Shown here piece by piece: positions 8,812 through 17,705 of a DNA stretch of 64,000 nt. Origin of the DNA: an uncultured Chloroflexota bacterium. Lineage in GTDB: Bacteria > Chloroflexota > Anaerolineae > UBA4142 > SHND01. Both the position numbers and the translations under genes were made by a program. Under the pieces are notes generated by a model that saw only the letters and a list, made by a program, of their open reading frames with translations, ran no database searches and had not been told where the DNA came from. The stretch lies in NCBI GenBank assembly GCA_937870825.1, contig CALMZO010000436.1:84595-148594 (forward strand). Reading direction: 5' to 3'. How positions within the stretch are numbered: position 1 is the first letter of the stretch; each line of letters opens with the position of its first letter.

Positions 8812-9438
8812 TCATTCATCCGGCTGCGCGAGCAAAACGCCCTGCTTGCGCTGCACGACGATATATTTTTTCTGCGGCGCGATTTCGGCAAAACGCGCGC
8901 GCAACCGTTTTATCAACCCGTCAATTGCTTCTTCACTAATTCCCGCGCCGTTTTCATCGCGCCACACCGCCGCGACAATTTCATCCCGCGTGACCAAACG
9001 ACGCGGCGTCGCATACAAGCGTTCCAACAACGCGAATTGCGCCGCCGACAACGCGGGTTCGAGGCGAACGCCGTCCACCCACACCGCGCGCGTTTCCGCG
9101 TCAAGCCACACGCCGTTCAAACGCCCCACGCGTTTCCCTTGCGCGGTGGCATCGGGGTCAAAAAAGTGCAGCGTCACCGCGCCGCCCAACACGATTTCGT
9201 CGCGGTCGTTCAAACGCACGGGCGTTGTCGTCACCGCGCTGCCGTTGAGGAACGTGCCGTTGCGACTCTGTAAATCATTTAAAAAAAATGCGCCGTCCCG
9301 TTGTGCAATGCGCGCGTGCGCGCGCGAAATGGGCGCGAGCGCAATCACGATATGCGCGGGCGCGGCGCGCCCGATAACCGTCTCGGCGGAATCCAAATTC
9401 CACTGTTGTTCCCCGCTCAAACGCAAAAACGCGCTCAT
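8812..9438 (-). CDS. FHA domain and winged-helix DNA-binding protein
   Basis: A 208-residue protein with an N-terminal FHA phosphothreonine-binding domain (VIGRA.., SRAHARI, SRNGTFLNG, about residues 1-90) and a C-terminal OmpR/PhoB-type winged helix (about 110-205; LSAAQFALLERL, VTRDEIVAAVW, IKRLRARF). There is no receiver domain. The ATG overlaps the stop of the upstream kinase gene (ATGA). The architecture recalls EmbR of mycobacteria, a phosphorylation-controlled transcription factor, although domain order differs. Likely role (inference): a regulator recruited or controlled by the neighbouring kinase. Confidence 0.85.
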   Translation of the reverse strand: MSAFLRLSGEQQWNLDSAETVIGRAAPAHIVIALAPISRAHARIAQRDGAFFLNDLQSRNGTFLNGSAVTTTPVRLNDRDEIVLGGAVTLHFFDPDATAQGKRVGRLNGVWLDAETRAVWVDGVRLEPALSAAQFALLERLYATPRRLVTRDEIVAAVWRDENGAGISEEAIDGLIKRLRARFAEIAPQKKYIVVQRKQGVLLAQPDE

Positions 9439-11603
9439 GGTCCAAACCCCCAAACGGCTCGCCCGCGCGCAAAGAGCCAGTCGCTCGCAGGCGCGGGTGT
9501 GAATGTGATGGTGTCAGGAATCTGAAAATCCAAACTCGGCTCGGCTTGAAAATTCGAGTACGGCAAAAAATGGAACACGCGTCCGTCGTCCAAGGTCACA
9601 ATCAAAACGCCCGCGCTCGATAAGGGCGCGGCGTGAATGGGGCTGCCAAATTCAAAACTCCACGCGAGTTCGCCCGACGATGCAATCCACGCATAACCCA
9701 CACCTTCGCGCGTCGTCGCAAACAAGAACCAGTCATCCGTTGCAAATCCATTCACCGCGCCTTTCACCTCTGCGCTCCATGTTTCGCGTCCGAGCAAAAC
9801 ATTGTACACCTTGACATTGCCCTGTTCCGTTCCCACCGCCGCAAGTCCCTGACTCACCAGCGCCGTCAATGGTGCGCTCGGCGGACTTGGCATCTCTGCT
9901 TGCCACACTTGTTCAAGCGTGGATGCCAACACAAAAATTTTGCTTGATGACGCGAGCAAGAGCGCGCTATTCGCAAGGGTCGGTGGTTGAACGAATCCCA
10001 AGTCTTTGTACGTATCAAGCGTCCAATAGACTGTGCCGCCCGTTGGTTCAATCGCCGACAGATAGCCGTTGTCGGTTGCGACGTACAATGTGCCGTCATC
10101 GGCGAGCGTCACACTTCCCACGATGTTGCCCAATAATTCTGCTTGCTTTTTGCGCCAGACCAATTTGCCATTCGCCGCATCGAGCGCGTGCAATTCACTA
10201 TCCGATGTTGGAACAAACACATACACGCGTTCGGCGCTGGAGAACAACGCCGGCGAAGCGCCGATGGGCGCACCCAGATTTGTTTCCCAAACCTGCGTGC
10301 CGTTTGCCCAATCAAACGCGCGCACGATGCCGCCTTCGAGCGGCACAATCACAACACCCCCCCCCACGACGATTGCGCTCACCGGCGCGCCTTGCGCGTC
10401 CGTCTGCCAGCGCGGGTTCGGATTCAATTGTAAAAAATCGGCAGAGAGATTCGTGTGCGCGGAATTGCCGCCGGGCATTTTCCAAATCCCGCCGGATATG
10501 GGCGTGGGGGCGGGAGAAGGTTCGACAGGAGTTTCGGTCGGCGCGTCGGATGTGGCAAGCGCGCTTGGTGTTGCGTCCGGCGCGTCGGATGTGGCAAGCG
10601 CGCTTGGTGTTGTAGTCGGCGCGTCGGATGTGGCAATCGCGCTTGGTGTTGTAGTCGGCGTCGCGGGCGGAATGTTTGGAACGAGTCCATTGAACAAAAG
10701 CAGCGCCGCGCCCAACATCCCAAACACTGCGCCGAGACCGAGCCAACGCCATTGCAATTTTTTTGCGCGGGCGGGTTGCGCCGCCGCGCGCACCGCGTCC
10801 CGAAACGCGGCGACATTGGCAAAACGCGCGTCAGGATTTTTTTCCAGCGCGCGCACAATTGCGCGTTCCACATCGCGCGGAACATCGGCGCGCGTTTCGG
10901 AAAGCGGCGGCGGCGGCGTGTAAAGCTGTTGATGAAACAACGCGGCAGTGGTCGGCGCATCGAACGCGGGTTGTCCGGCGAGCATTTCGTACAGCACCAA
11001 CGCGAGCGCGTATTCGTCCGCGCGTCCATCCGTTGTGTGTCCGCGAATTTGTTCGGGCGCCATGTAACGCGGCGAGCCAAAATAATTTCCGCCGAGTGTG
11101 GCGTCGGTATCTTGCGCGAGACCGACCAGTCCGAAATCCACGAGTGTCGCGTGCCCGTCCGCTGTGAGCAGAATGTTGGCAGGTTTGACGTCGCGGTGCG
11201 TGACGCCGCGCGAATGCGCGTACGCGAGCGCGTCGGCGATTTCAGAAAAAATTTCCAGCGCGCGCGCGAGCGGCAATTTTTTTTCGCGTTGAAGGTACGC
11301 GTGCAGCGTTTCGCCTTGAATCCATTCGAGGACGATGAACGGCTGCGCTTCATGCGCGCCAAATTCGTACACTGCCGCGATATTCGGATGTTTCAATTGC
11401 GCGGCGGCTGCGGCTTCACGATGAAAACGCGTTTGCGCCTCTGCGTTTGTTACACGCGTTGTGTCGAGGACTTTGATGGCGACGTTGCGACCCAGTCCGA
11501 TGTCCACCGCGCGATAGACGACGCCCATGCCGCCCTGTCCGATGCGCGCGAGGATGCGATAGTGGTCAAGAATTTGTCCCGGCGAAAATTCCACTGCGCT
11601 CAT
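9435..11603 (-). CDS. Ser/Thr protein kinase with extracytoplasmic PQQ-like beta-propeller
   Basis: A 722-residue membrane kinase. The Hanks-type domain covers residues 15-275: GQGGMGVVY at 22-30, catalytic Lys44, HRDVKPAN at 136-143, DFG at 156-158 and APE at 182-184, all intact. A Pro/Thr linker and one membrane helix (about 288-306) follow, then a Thr/Ser/Ala-rich low-complexity segment with three 13-residue repeats and a C-terminal PQQ-type propeller (WETNLGAPIGASP, TLYVATDNGYLSAI), probably a sensor outside the membrane. A TATAAT box lies 8 bases before the ATG, so the transcript is probably leaderless. A run of nine G (minus strand) lies in the propeller region. Confidence 0.93.
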   Translation of the reverse strand: MSAVEFSPGQILDHYRILARIGQGGMGVVYRAVDIGLGRNVAIKVLDTTRVTNAEAQTRFHREAAAAAQLKHPNIAAVYEFGAHEAQPFIVLEWIQGETLHAYLQREKKLPLARALEIFSEIADALAYAHSRGVTHRDVKPANILLTADGHATLVDFGLVGLAQDTDATLGGNYFGSPRYMAPEQIRGHTTDGRADEYALALVLYEMLAGQPAFDAPTTAALFHQQLYTPPPPLSETRADVPRDVERAIVRALEKNPDARFANVAAFRDAVRAAAQPARAKKLQWRWLGLGAVFGMLGAALLLFNGLVPNIPPATPTTTPSAIATSDAPTTTPSALATSDAPDATPSALATSDAPTETPVEPSPAPTPISGGIWKMPGGNSAHTNLSADFLQLNPNPRWQTDAQGAPVSAIVVGGGVVIVPLEGGIVRAFDWANGTQVWETNLGAPIGASPALFSSAERVYVFVPTSDSELHALDAANGKLVWRKKQAELLGNIVGSVTLADDGTLYVATDNGYLSAIEPTGGTVYWTLDTYKDLGFVQPPTLANSALLLASSSKIFVLASTLEQVWQAEMPSPPSAPLTALVSQGLAAVGTEQGNVKVYNVLLGRETWSAEVKGAVNGFATDDWFLFATTREGVGYAWIASSGELAWSFEFGSPIHAAPLSSAGVLIVTLDDGRVFHFLPYSNFQAEPSLDFQIPDTITFTPAPASDWLFARGRAVWGFGP
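10543..10659. repeat. Three tandem 39-bp repeats in the kinase linker
   Basis: Three near-identical 39-base units begin at 10543, 10582 and 10621. Each encodes a 13-residue Thr/Pro/Ser/Ala unit in the extracytoplasmic linker of the kinase. The unit length preserves frame, so copy-number change would alter only the linker length. Confidence 0.9.
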
Positions 11604-11611
11604 GTGCGGTG

Positions 11612-11617
11612 ATTATA
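11612..11617 (-). promoter_or_regulatory. -10 box of leaderless kinase transcript
   Basis: TATAAT on the minus strand ends 8 bases before the kinase ATG at 11603, placing the expected transcription start at or within a base or two of the start codon. No Shine-Dalgarno is present. The -35 region is weak. Confidence 0.6.
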
Positions 11618-11789
11618 GTTTGAAACGCCGCGCAGAGAAAGAGGTGCGCGCCCTGTTTGCGCCCCTCAAGCGTCCGCATTGCGCCCCCGCCGCGTCCAAT
11701 TGGGCGCGGGCTCTGATGGTATCTTGAACTCGAAAATCATATTCATTCACCAAGGTGTCCGGCTATCTTGGATTCTATGGAGGTGTGCG

Positions 11790-13484
11790 ATGGTCAAGCT
11801 CATTATTCGTCTGTGGGTCGCGACGTTCCTGGCGCTCGGTTTGATGATTCTGGTAACCGGCGAGGGCAGTGCGCGGAAAAATCTCGAGGGTGAGAACGCC
11901 GTTCGACTTGTGGTCAATCGGCAAGTCGAGTTAGGAAGCGCGGAGAGCATTTCAAACCTGATTGCGGTGCAAGGCGTGCCGTGGGATGCCCATGACCGCT
12001 TTGAAGCCAAAGCGTGGAAAGATTTAGGCATGCGAACGGATGTGACTCCGTTGCTCAATGACGAGTCTTATTGGCCCAGTGGGGGTATTCAAGTCTGGCG
12101 CGCGACTGAGCCGCCGGTGGCGGAATGCGCAGGGGGCGCGCGCGGACCGTTCGGACCACAAAACGATTTGTGGCTTTGCATGGACGAGTTTGAAAGGTAC
12201 CTGCAAGAATGGCAAACGGTGTTGGGCACTGACTTGCGCCAAACGGTTGTTCTGGATGTGATGCCACGCACGTTGTCTTTTAATCCGGATAGTCCGAACT
12301 GGATGTCAATGTCGCCGCGGGACCCGGAGGAATGGAGCGCGGTCATGCGCGCGACCGGGCAGTATCTCGCCGAAATCGGGTGGAACGAACCGCTGGTCTT
12401 TCTCTTTGGCGAGTACGAGAATCTCTTTTATGGCAAGGACCGCCCATTGTATGACGGCACGCCGGAAACTGCGACGGCGCGCGCAGAGGACTATGCCGAG
12501 CTGTACATGCTCACACAAAACGCGCTGCAAGAGCAAGTTCCGCAGGTTCGTGTGGCGGGGGCGATTTCCGGCACTTACTCGCGCGATATAACGCGCGACT
12601 TGCAGCAGAATCCGTACGGGCTGGGTATCGAAGATTGGCTCGAAGCGCTCCAACGTCTCGACCCGACCTTTGAACCCTCTGCCATCGGCTGGCAGGGCTA
12701 TTATTGGTACGGACTTGACGGGTATGGTGAGGCGCGCTTGCTCGAGGGGGCGGCGCACATTCGCGGTGTGCTGAGCGCGATGGGGTATCGCGCGGACATT
12801 CCGCAATATCTCGATGGGTGGAACGGCACGTTCGGAAATCGAGAGGCGGTTGACGGTTCCATGTCTGACGATGCGCGTTTGATGCTTGAAGCGGCGCATC
12901 TCACGAGCTCGGTTATCGAGATGGCGGAAATCGGCAGTCCGACGCGCCAGATTGAAACTGCATTCTATTACACATGGAATCTGGATGGGCAGTCATTCCC
13001 CGATTATCGTTGCGGCTTTCCTTACCAATCACTCGTGTCCACGATTCACGGAGAGATAGATTTGGGCGACCCGGATGGGTGCGTCATTCCTGCCTCTGAC
13101 GTCGAGTGCAAACGGGCGCCGTATCATGCATTCAAGTTTTTGAGCGAACTGCGCGACGGGGATTTCGTCGAGACAAAATTCGAGGGGAGCGGCGGCAGCC
13201 GCGCGGCGCTGCGCGTAGCAGCCGTCAAAAAGCGCGGGGCGACAGACATTGTCGTGGTGAACCGCACAGGCGCGGCACTGGCGCCTTTTCGATTGGTGGT
13301 CAAGGGTCTTGCGCCGCGCCAATCCTATACCGTAACGTTCAATACGATTCAGCCGGGTGAACAGGGGTGCGCGCAGGTCGTAACACGCGCGCGGCGCATT
13401 CGGGCAGACCGACATGGTACGCTGGCGATGCCGTTCGCTGCCCCGGGTGACGCGCTCGCACAGATTCGCATCCGGACCCGCTAA
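11790..13484 (+). CDS. Secreted glycoside hydrolase-like protein
   Basis: A 564-residue protein with an N-terminal signal/anchor segment (about residues 5-25). The rest looks like a TIM-barrel clan-A glycosidase (GH39-like) followed by a small beta-sandwich: VFLFGEYENL in a beta-strand context, FEPSAIGWQGYYWYG, AFYYTWNLDGQ, and a C-terminal domain with VVVNRTGAALAPF. The exact GH family is not certain and the catalytic acids cannot be assigned. The start at 11790 is chosen for its GGAGGTG site and signal peptide; upstream in-frame codons lack both. It stands alone, divergent from the kinase. Confidence 0.65.
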   Translation: MVKLIIRLWVATFLALGLMILVTGEGSARKNLEGENAVRLVVNRQVELGSAESISNLIAVQGVPWDAHDRFEAKAWKDLGMRTDVTPLLNDESYWPSGGIQVWRATEPPVAECAGGARGPFGPQNDLWLCMDEFERYLQEWQTVLGTDLRQTVVLDVMPRTLSFNPDSPNWMSMSPRDPEEWSAVMRATGQYLAEIGWNEPLVFLFGEYENLFYGKDRPLYDGTPETATARAEDYAELYMLTQNALQEQVPQVRVAGAISGTYSRDITRDLQQNPYGLGIEDWLEALQRLDPTFEPSAIGWQGYYWYGLDGYGEARLLEGAAHIRGVLSAMGYRADIPQYLDGWNGTFGNREAVDGSMSDDARLMLEAAHLTSSVIEMAEIGSPTRQIETAFYYTWNLDGQSFPDYRCGFPYQSLVSTIHGEIDLGDPDGCVIPASDVECKRAPYHAFKFLSELRDGDFVETKFEGSGGSRAALRVAAVKKRGATDIVVVNRTGAALAPFRLVVKGLAPRQSYTVTFNTIQPGEQGCAQVVTRARRIRADRHGTLAMPFAAPGDALAQIRIRTR

Positions 13485-13504
13485 TGCAAAAAAAACGAGA
13501 CAGC

Positions 13505-13627
13505 ATGAAACAATTCTTCTTTGCTGCGCGCAGGTCAAGCGCACGCGCGTATACCAAATCCAACCCCGTCGTCAAGTACGCGTGGAATGAATCCGCCCAA
13601 GGCGGCTGGCTCGTCCCGAACATGTAA
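13505..13627 (+). CDS. Possible small protein (40 residues)
   Basis: A 40-codon reading frame begins 20 bases after the glycosidase stop and ends just before a strong terminator. It is rich in Arg, Ser and Ala at its start and ends GGWLVPNM. There is only a weak purine-rich site (AACGAGA). It could instead be 3' untranslated sequence. No family recognised. Confidence 0.3.
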   Translation: MKQFFFAARRSSARAYTKSNPVVKYAWNESAQGGWLVPNM

Positions 13628-13679
13628 AAGTATCGCGCGTTTAAATGCTGTCAAACGCGTCAAGACAACCGAATGACGA

Positions 13680-13718
13680 ACGGCGCAAGAGAAATTTTTT
13701 CTCTTGCGCCGTTTTTTT
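13680..13718 (+). terminator. Rho-independent terminator
   Basis: A 15-base perfect stem (ACGGCGCAAGAGAAA and complement) around TTT is followed by seven T. It ends the 11790-13627 transcription unit. Confidence 0.93.
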
Positions 13719-13815
13719 GTGCGCCCCTTTTGCGCCCCGTTCGTGTGCCTTGTGCGTCCGGTTTTTCGCGCGCGGTCAAGATAGAGTGTGTTGGAAAAAA
13801 AACGGAGGCGCAACG

Positions 13816-13998
13816 ATGTTGTACAACTTTTTCGGGACCAAAGCATGGATTTATGTCCTCGTCGTGTATCTCACGCTTGCAGCGATGTGTGTCGCAGGCG
13901 CGTGGCTCGTCAAACAAATCGTACGCGTCACAGCAATCGGCATCGCGCGCGCAGTCCGGGCTTTGCCCGCCAGGAGTCTGATTTTAGCGAATCGTTAG
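13816..13998 (+). CDS. Small single-pass membrane protein
   Basis: A 60-residue protein with one hydrophobic helix (about residues 11-32) and a basic Ala/Val-rich C-terminal part. A GGAGGCG site sits 6 bases before the ATG, supporting real translation. It lies alone between two terminator/hairpin structures. Function unknown; single-helix proteins of this size often modify larger membrane complexes, but no partner is evident. Confidence 0.65.
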   Translation: MLYNFFGTKAWIYVLVVYLTLAAMCVAGAWLVKQIVRVTAIGIARAVRALPARSLILANR

Positions 13999-14021
13999 TG
14001 CATCATTAACCAACTTGTAGA

Positions 14022-14041
14022 GTGCGCTTGAACAAGCGCAC
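14022..14041. other. Perfect 8-bp hairpin in the leader region
   Basis: GTGCGCTT-GAAC-AAGCGCAC forms a perfect stem-loop with no T-run. It lies downstream of the 60-residue membrane protein and upstream of the 9-codon ORF and NEW3 operon promoter elements. Confidence 0.6.
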
Positions 14042-14066
14042 AATTCCAAACGATTTGGAGGAGCGG

Positions 14067-14096
14067 ATGCCCAAGAGCTTGATTAAAGATGCCTAA
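14067..14096 (+). CDS. Possible 9-residue leader peptide
   Basis: The frame MPKSLIKDA has a strong GGAGGAGCGG ribosome site directly upstream. It ends a few bases before the palindrome at 14101-14118. The site is too good to ignore but the peptide is too short to be sure of; it would be upstream of the likely promoter of the NEW3 operon unless a longer transcript exists. Confidence 0.35.
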   Translation: MPKSLIKDA

Positions 14097-14100
14097 GGGA

Positions 14101-14118
14101 CTGTTGACGTATCAACAG
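14101..14118. promoter_or_regulatory. Perfect palindrome, possible operator
   Basis: CTGTTGA-CGTA-TCAACAG is a perfect 7+4+7 dyad placed 3 bases before the first heptamer of the repeat array in front of the NEW3/ABC operon. It has no T-run. It could bind a dimeric regulator. Confidence 0.5.
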
Positions 14119-14121
14119 TTT

Positions 14122-14172
14122 TCTAACACCCGTCTAGCATTTTTCTAGCAGACGGTTAATTTGGTTCTAATC
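14122..14172 (+). promoter_or_regulatory. Heptamer direct repeats at 11-bp spacing, upstream of NEW3 operon
   Basis: TCTAACA (14122), TCTAGCA (14133) and TCTAGCA (14144) are spaced exactly 11 bases, and TCTAATC (14166) falls two periods later. A likely -10 (TATTAT, 14183-14188) follows 11 bases on, so the array covers the -35 region. Seven-base direct repeats with four-base gaps are the classic layout of OmpR/PhoB-type activator sites. The same words recur at 17570-17609 before hsp20. Confidence 0.65.
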
Positions 14173-14236
14173 GAGGATTTTTTATTATTTTATCGCCAAC
14201 GTCAAATCCGTACCAAAACCGAAGGAGGTAAAAAAT

Positions 14237-15421
14237 ATGAAACGCATTGTTTTTATTCTAATTTGCCTCGCTCTGGTCGCGGTGTTCCTCTTGACGCCTG
14301 CGCTGGTGGCGGCACAAGGACCGGAAGGCACGAATGATATTTTTCTCGCGACATCGTATCCTTCCATTGTCGTGACCAAGGGTGACTCGATTTCCTTTTC
14401 CATCAACCTCGACAACAAGACCGAGGCATGGCAAGCGCTGACGCTCTCGGTGCAAACGCCCCAAGCGTGGCAAGCGACCTTCAAGAGCGGCAGCGTTATC
14501 GTCAATCAAGTGATGGTCGAGCCGGAGAAAACGCAATCGGTCACATTGCAGCTGACGCCGCCCGACAATGTGGCGACAAATCAACCCTACCAATTTTTCG
14601 TCCAAGCCAAGACACCGGACGGCGCAACGCAAAAACAATTGCAGCTCTCGGTGATGCTGAAAGACAAAGAGACCAAGAGCGGACTCAAGCTCGACACCAA
14701 ATTTCCGAACCTGCGCGGTTCGCCTGACAACACGTTTAGTTTCAAACTCGATTTGACGAATCAATCGGACCAGGACCGTACGGTGGATGTGGACGCCACC
14801 GCGCCGGAAGGGTGGCTCGTCTCTTTCAAACCGACGTACGAGTCGAAACAAGTACAGTCGTTCGCGCTCAAAGCCAACGGCTCGCAAAGCATTGACGTGG
14901 ATATTACACCGCCGCGCTTTGTGGATGCGGGCGATTACCAGGTTGTCGTGCGCGCAACGGCGGGCAGCGACGCCACCGAATTTCCCTTGAGCATTGCGAT
15001 TCAAGGCAGACCGAATATGTCCTTGAATACCGTCAGCGGCAATCTCGCCACGAAAGCGAGCAGCGATGCGGAAACTCGAGTGAGCTGGGTGATTGCCAAT
15101 ACAGGTTCCGCTCCTCTGCAAAACATTACGCTCTCTGCGTCCAAACCGGACGGCTGGGATGTGAAATTCACGCCTGAAAAAATCGAACAGCTGGCGGTTG
15201 GACAAACCGCGGATGTAACCGTCGCGTTGAAACCCAGCACACGCGCGCTCGCCGGTGATTATCTTGTCGCGGTTACCGCGTCGTCGAGCGGCGTCTCTGA
15301 CAGCAAAGATTTGCGCGTGACGGTAGAAACGCCGACAACGTGGGGTTGGGCTGCTGTTGGTGCAATCGCGCTGGTCGTGGTTGGGCTTGCTGTTGTGTTT
15401 TTGCGCTTTAGCCGAAGGTGA
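14237..15421 (+). CDS. NEW3-domain exported membrane protein
   Basis: A 394-residue protein: signal peptide (about 1-26), three Ig-like NEW3/COG1470-type beta-sandwich repeats (each with a Pro-x-Gly-Trp strand such as PEGWLVSF and PDGWDVKF), and a C-terminal transmembrane helix with a short basic tail. It would sit on the outside of the membrane. A GGAGGT site is 8 bases before the ATG. It is the first gene of an operon with an ABC-2 ATPase and permease. Such NEW3 proteins often accompany ABC-2 transporters; a role in export or in sensing envelope state is inference. Confidence 0.85.
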   Translation: MKRIVFILICLALVAVFLLTPALVAAQGPEGTNDIFLATSYPSIVVTKGDSISFSINLDNKTEAWQALTLSVQTPQAWQATFKSGSVIVNQVMVEPEKTQSVTLQLTPPDNVATNQPYQFFVQAKTPDGATQKQLQLSVMLKDKETKSGLKLDTKFPNLRGSPDNTFSFKLDLTNQSDQDRTVDVDATAPEGWLVSFKPTYESKQVQSFALKANGSQSIDVDITPPRFVDAGDYQVVVRATAGSDATEFPLSIAIQGRPNMSLNTVSGNLATKASSDAETRVSWVIANTGSAPLQNITLSASKPDGWDVKFTPEKIEQLAVGQTADVTVALKPSTRALAGDYLVAVTASSSGVSDSKDLRVTVETPTTWGWAAVGAIALVVVGLAVVFLRFSRR

Positions 15422-15506
15422 TGTGACGACGGACGGTGGACAATGGACAATGGCTGTCTGTGGTCTGTCGTCTGCCGTCTCGCGTCGGCAAGGGGAGGTG
15501 ATGGCT

Positions 15507-16508
15507 ATGGCAGAAACGTTGACCTTGAATTTCAAGAAACCAAAATCTGAAACGCTCACGCGCGCACAAAAAGAAATCACCACCTCGGATGTTGTCACCA
15601 CGCGCAATTTGGTGAAACGCTATGGCAACTTTACGGCGGTGGATGATTTGAACCTCAATCTGCGCGAAGGCGAAATTTTTGGGCTGCTTGGTCCGAACGG
15701 CGCGGGGAAAACGACGACGATTCTGATGCTGATGGGCTTGACAGAACCGACAGCGGGTTCGGTGCGCGTGTTGGGCTTTGACCCAGTGCGTCAACCGATT
15801 CACGTCAAACGCGTCGTCGGTTATTTGCCTGAACATGTCGCGCTGTACGACGATTTATCCGCGCGCGAAAATCTCATGTACACCGCCGACTTGAATGGCT
15901 TGTCTCTCAAGGAAGCGAAAACGCGCGTGGGCGCGGCGCTGGAGCGCGTGGGACTCGCGAACGTCGCCGAGAAAAAAGTGCGCACGTTTTCACATGGCAT
16001 GCGCCAGCGGCTTGGCATAGCCGATGTGTTGATTAAAAAACCCCGCCTCGTCATTCTCGACGAACCGACGCTCGGGCTTGACCCCGAAGCGGTGAATCAA
16101 TTGCTCGACTTGATTGTGGCAATGACACACGAAGAACGCATGACCGTTCTGCTTTCGTCGCATCAATTGCCCCAAGTGCAGCGCATCTGTTCGCGCGTGG
16201 GAATTTTCGTAAAGGGCAAGCTCATCGCCGACGGCACGATTCAACAGCTTGCGAGTCAACTCGCGGGCGGCGTTCACACGCTCCACATCGCGTTCGACGC
16301 GAACGGTATGGACGCCGCGAACGCGCTCCAACAGATTCCCGGTGTCCTCTCGGTGGAACGCGAAGGCGATGTGTGGCGCGTGCGGGCAACGAGCGATGTA
16401 CGTCCGGAACTTGCGCGCGCGATTACGCAGCGCGGCTGGTCACTCTATCATTTGAGCGAGCGTGATTTCGGACTGGAGGAAATTTACTTGAGGTATTTTC
16501 AGGGCTGA
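15507..16508 (+). CDS. ABC transporter ATP-binding protein (ABC-2 type)
   Basis: A 333-residue ATPase: Walker [11 protein letters not shown] near residue 67, signature SHGMRQRLG (a variant of LSGGQ usual in ABC-2 exporters), Walker [13 protein letters not shown] and a switch His (LSSHQL). The last 90 residues form an accessory domain. The anti-SD match GGAGGTGAT overlaps an ATG at 15501, so the ATG at 15507, six bases further on, is the likelier start. It pairs with the permease 120 bases downstream and follows the NEW3 protein. Confidence 0.93.
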   Translation: MAETLTLNFKKPKSETLTRAQKEITTSDVVTTRNLVKRYGNFTAVDDLNLNLREGEIFGLLGPNGAGKTTTILMLMGLTEPTAGSVRVLGFDPVRQPIHVKRVVGYLPEHVALYDDLSARENLMYTADLNGLSLKEAKTRVGAALERVGLANVAEKKVRTFSHGMRQRLGIADVLIKKPRLVILDEPTLGLDPEAVNQLLDLIVAMTHEERMTVLLSSHQLPQVQRICSRVGIFVKGKLIADGTIQQLASQLAGGVHTLHIAFDANGMDAANALQQIPGVLSVEREGDVWRVRATSDVRPELARAITQRGWSLYHLSERDFGLEEIYLRYFQG

Positions 16509-16628
16509 CCTTTGCGCGGATTTCCCTTGTTTCCTTGCGTTCCTTCCACATAGCGTTTGTGCAGAGGGAACTGAGGGAAATAAGGGAAATTAACATCGGG
16601 ATTCGTCACTCTTCGGAGGTGGTGCCTT

Positions 16629-17564
16629 ATGCGTGGACTTGCAGCTGTGTTTCGCAAAGAGCTGGCTGACCATCTCGGCAGTCGGCGCTTTCTGATTTTG
16701 TTCGCGTTGATTTTGCTCGCGGGCATGTCTTCGGTGTACGTCGCCGCGCAGTCCATCCGCGAACAGATCGCGGATTCGCAAAACGCGTTTCTCTTGCTCT
16801 TTACCACCGCGAGCGGACCGCTGCCTTCGTTCATCACCTTTATCGCGTTCTTGGGTCCGCTGGTGGGCTTGGCGCTCGCGTTTGATGCCATCAACAGCGA
16901 ATGGAATCGCGGTACGCTGAGTCGTTTGCTCGCGCAGCCGATTTATCGCGATGCGGTGGTGAACGGAAAATTTCTCGCCGCGTTTGCGACGATTGCGATT
17001 ATGCTCGCGAGCATTTTCATCATCGTCGGCGCGCTCGGCATCTGGCGGCTTTCGCTGATTCCAACGCCGGAAGAAATTTTCCGCGTACTCGCCTTTTATG
17101 CGGTGTGCGTGCTGTACGTTGGTTTTTGGCTCGCCCTCGCGACGACGTTCTCGGTCGTCCTGCGCCAACCGGCAACGGCGGCGCTGGCGGGAATTGCCGC
17201 GTGGATTTTCTTTACGTTCTTTGTGGCGATGATTGCGGATACTTTCGCGAATGTGTTCGTTTCGGTGAACGCACTGTTCGACCCGGACGCCGCGCTGCAA
17301 GCGGAAAATTTGCGCCTGATGCTCGCGCGTCTTTCGCCGAATACATTGTTCCAGGAAGCGACGCTCGCGATACTTGCGCCAAAAATTCGTACGCTCGGTC
17401 CGATTCTGCTGACGGATGTGCTTGGCGCGCTGCCGAACCCACTGCCGCTTTCGCAAAGTCTAATGCTCATCTGGCCCCAAGTCGTCGGCTTGCTCGCATT
17501 GATGGCGTTGTGTTTTGCGATTGCGTATGTGAAATTTATGCGGCAGGAAATTCGCGCACTGTGA
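16629..17564 (+). CDS. ABC-2 type transporter permease
   Basis: A 311-residue integral membrane protein with about six hydrophobic helices and a cytoplasmic N-terminus (RGLAAVFRKELADHLGSRRF) typical of ABC-2 permeases. The region FDAINSEWNRGTLSRLLAQP matches the conserved FxxExxxGT.. coupling element. A GGAGGTGGT site lies before the ATG. It forms the exporter with the preceding ATPase; substrate unknown. Confidence 0.9.
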   Translation: MRGLAAVFRKELADHLGSRRFLILFALILLAGMSSVYVAAQSIREQIADSQNAFLLLFTTASGPLPSFITFIAFLGPLVGLALAFDAINSEWNRGTLSRLLAQPIYRDAVVNGKFLAAFATIAIMLASIFIIVGALGIWRLSLIPTPEEIFRVLAFYAVCVLYVGFWLALATTFSVVLRQPATAALAGIAAWIFFTFFVAMIADTFANVFVSVNALFDPDAALQAENLRLMLARLSPNTLFQEATLAILAPKIRTLGPILLTDVLGALPNPLPLSQSLMLIWPQVVGLLALMALCFAIAYVKFMRQEIRAL

Positions 17565-17569
17565 GCTAT

Positions 17570-17609
17570 TCTAACACTGCTCTAGCATTGCTCCAGCATT
17601 GTTCTAACA
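17570..17609 (+). promoter_or_regulatory. Heptamer direct repeats at 11-bp spacing, upstream of hsp20
   Basis: TCTAACA (17570), TCTAGCA (17581), TCCAGCA (17592) and TCTAACA (17603) are spaced exactly 11 bases. A possible -10 (GATAAA, 17619-17624) starts 10 bases after the array, matching the geometry of the array at 14122. The layout is that of OmpR/PhoB-type sites; a response regulator of that family is encoded 0.9 kb downstream. Confidence 0.65.
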
Positions 17610-17705
17610 TGTGAGCGCGATAAAGAGGACGTAAACTTGACGCAGAGGGAACAAATGAAAATCAAATTTCAACGCATCCAAAATCCTTTCACAGGAGGTG
17701 CAACG

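Noticed and set aside
10455..11612. A 385-codon plus-strand frame opposite the kinase
   Set aside because: The minus strand encodes an intact kinase domain with all catalytic motifs; this frame is its shadow.
14258..15607. A 449-codon open frame antisense to the NEW3 gene
   Set aside because: It is the complement of a gene with signal peptide, strong ribosome site and clear domains. Its product is Arg/His-rich with no family pattern, as expected for antisense frames in GC-rich DNA.
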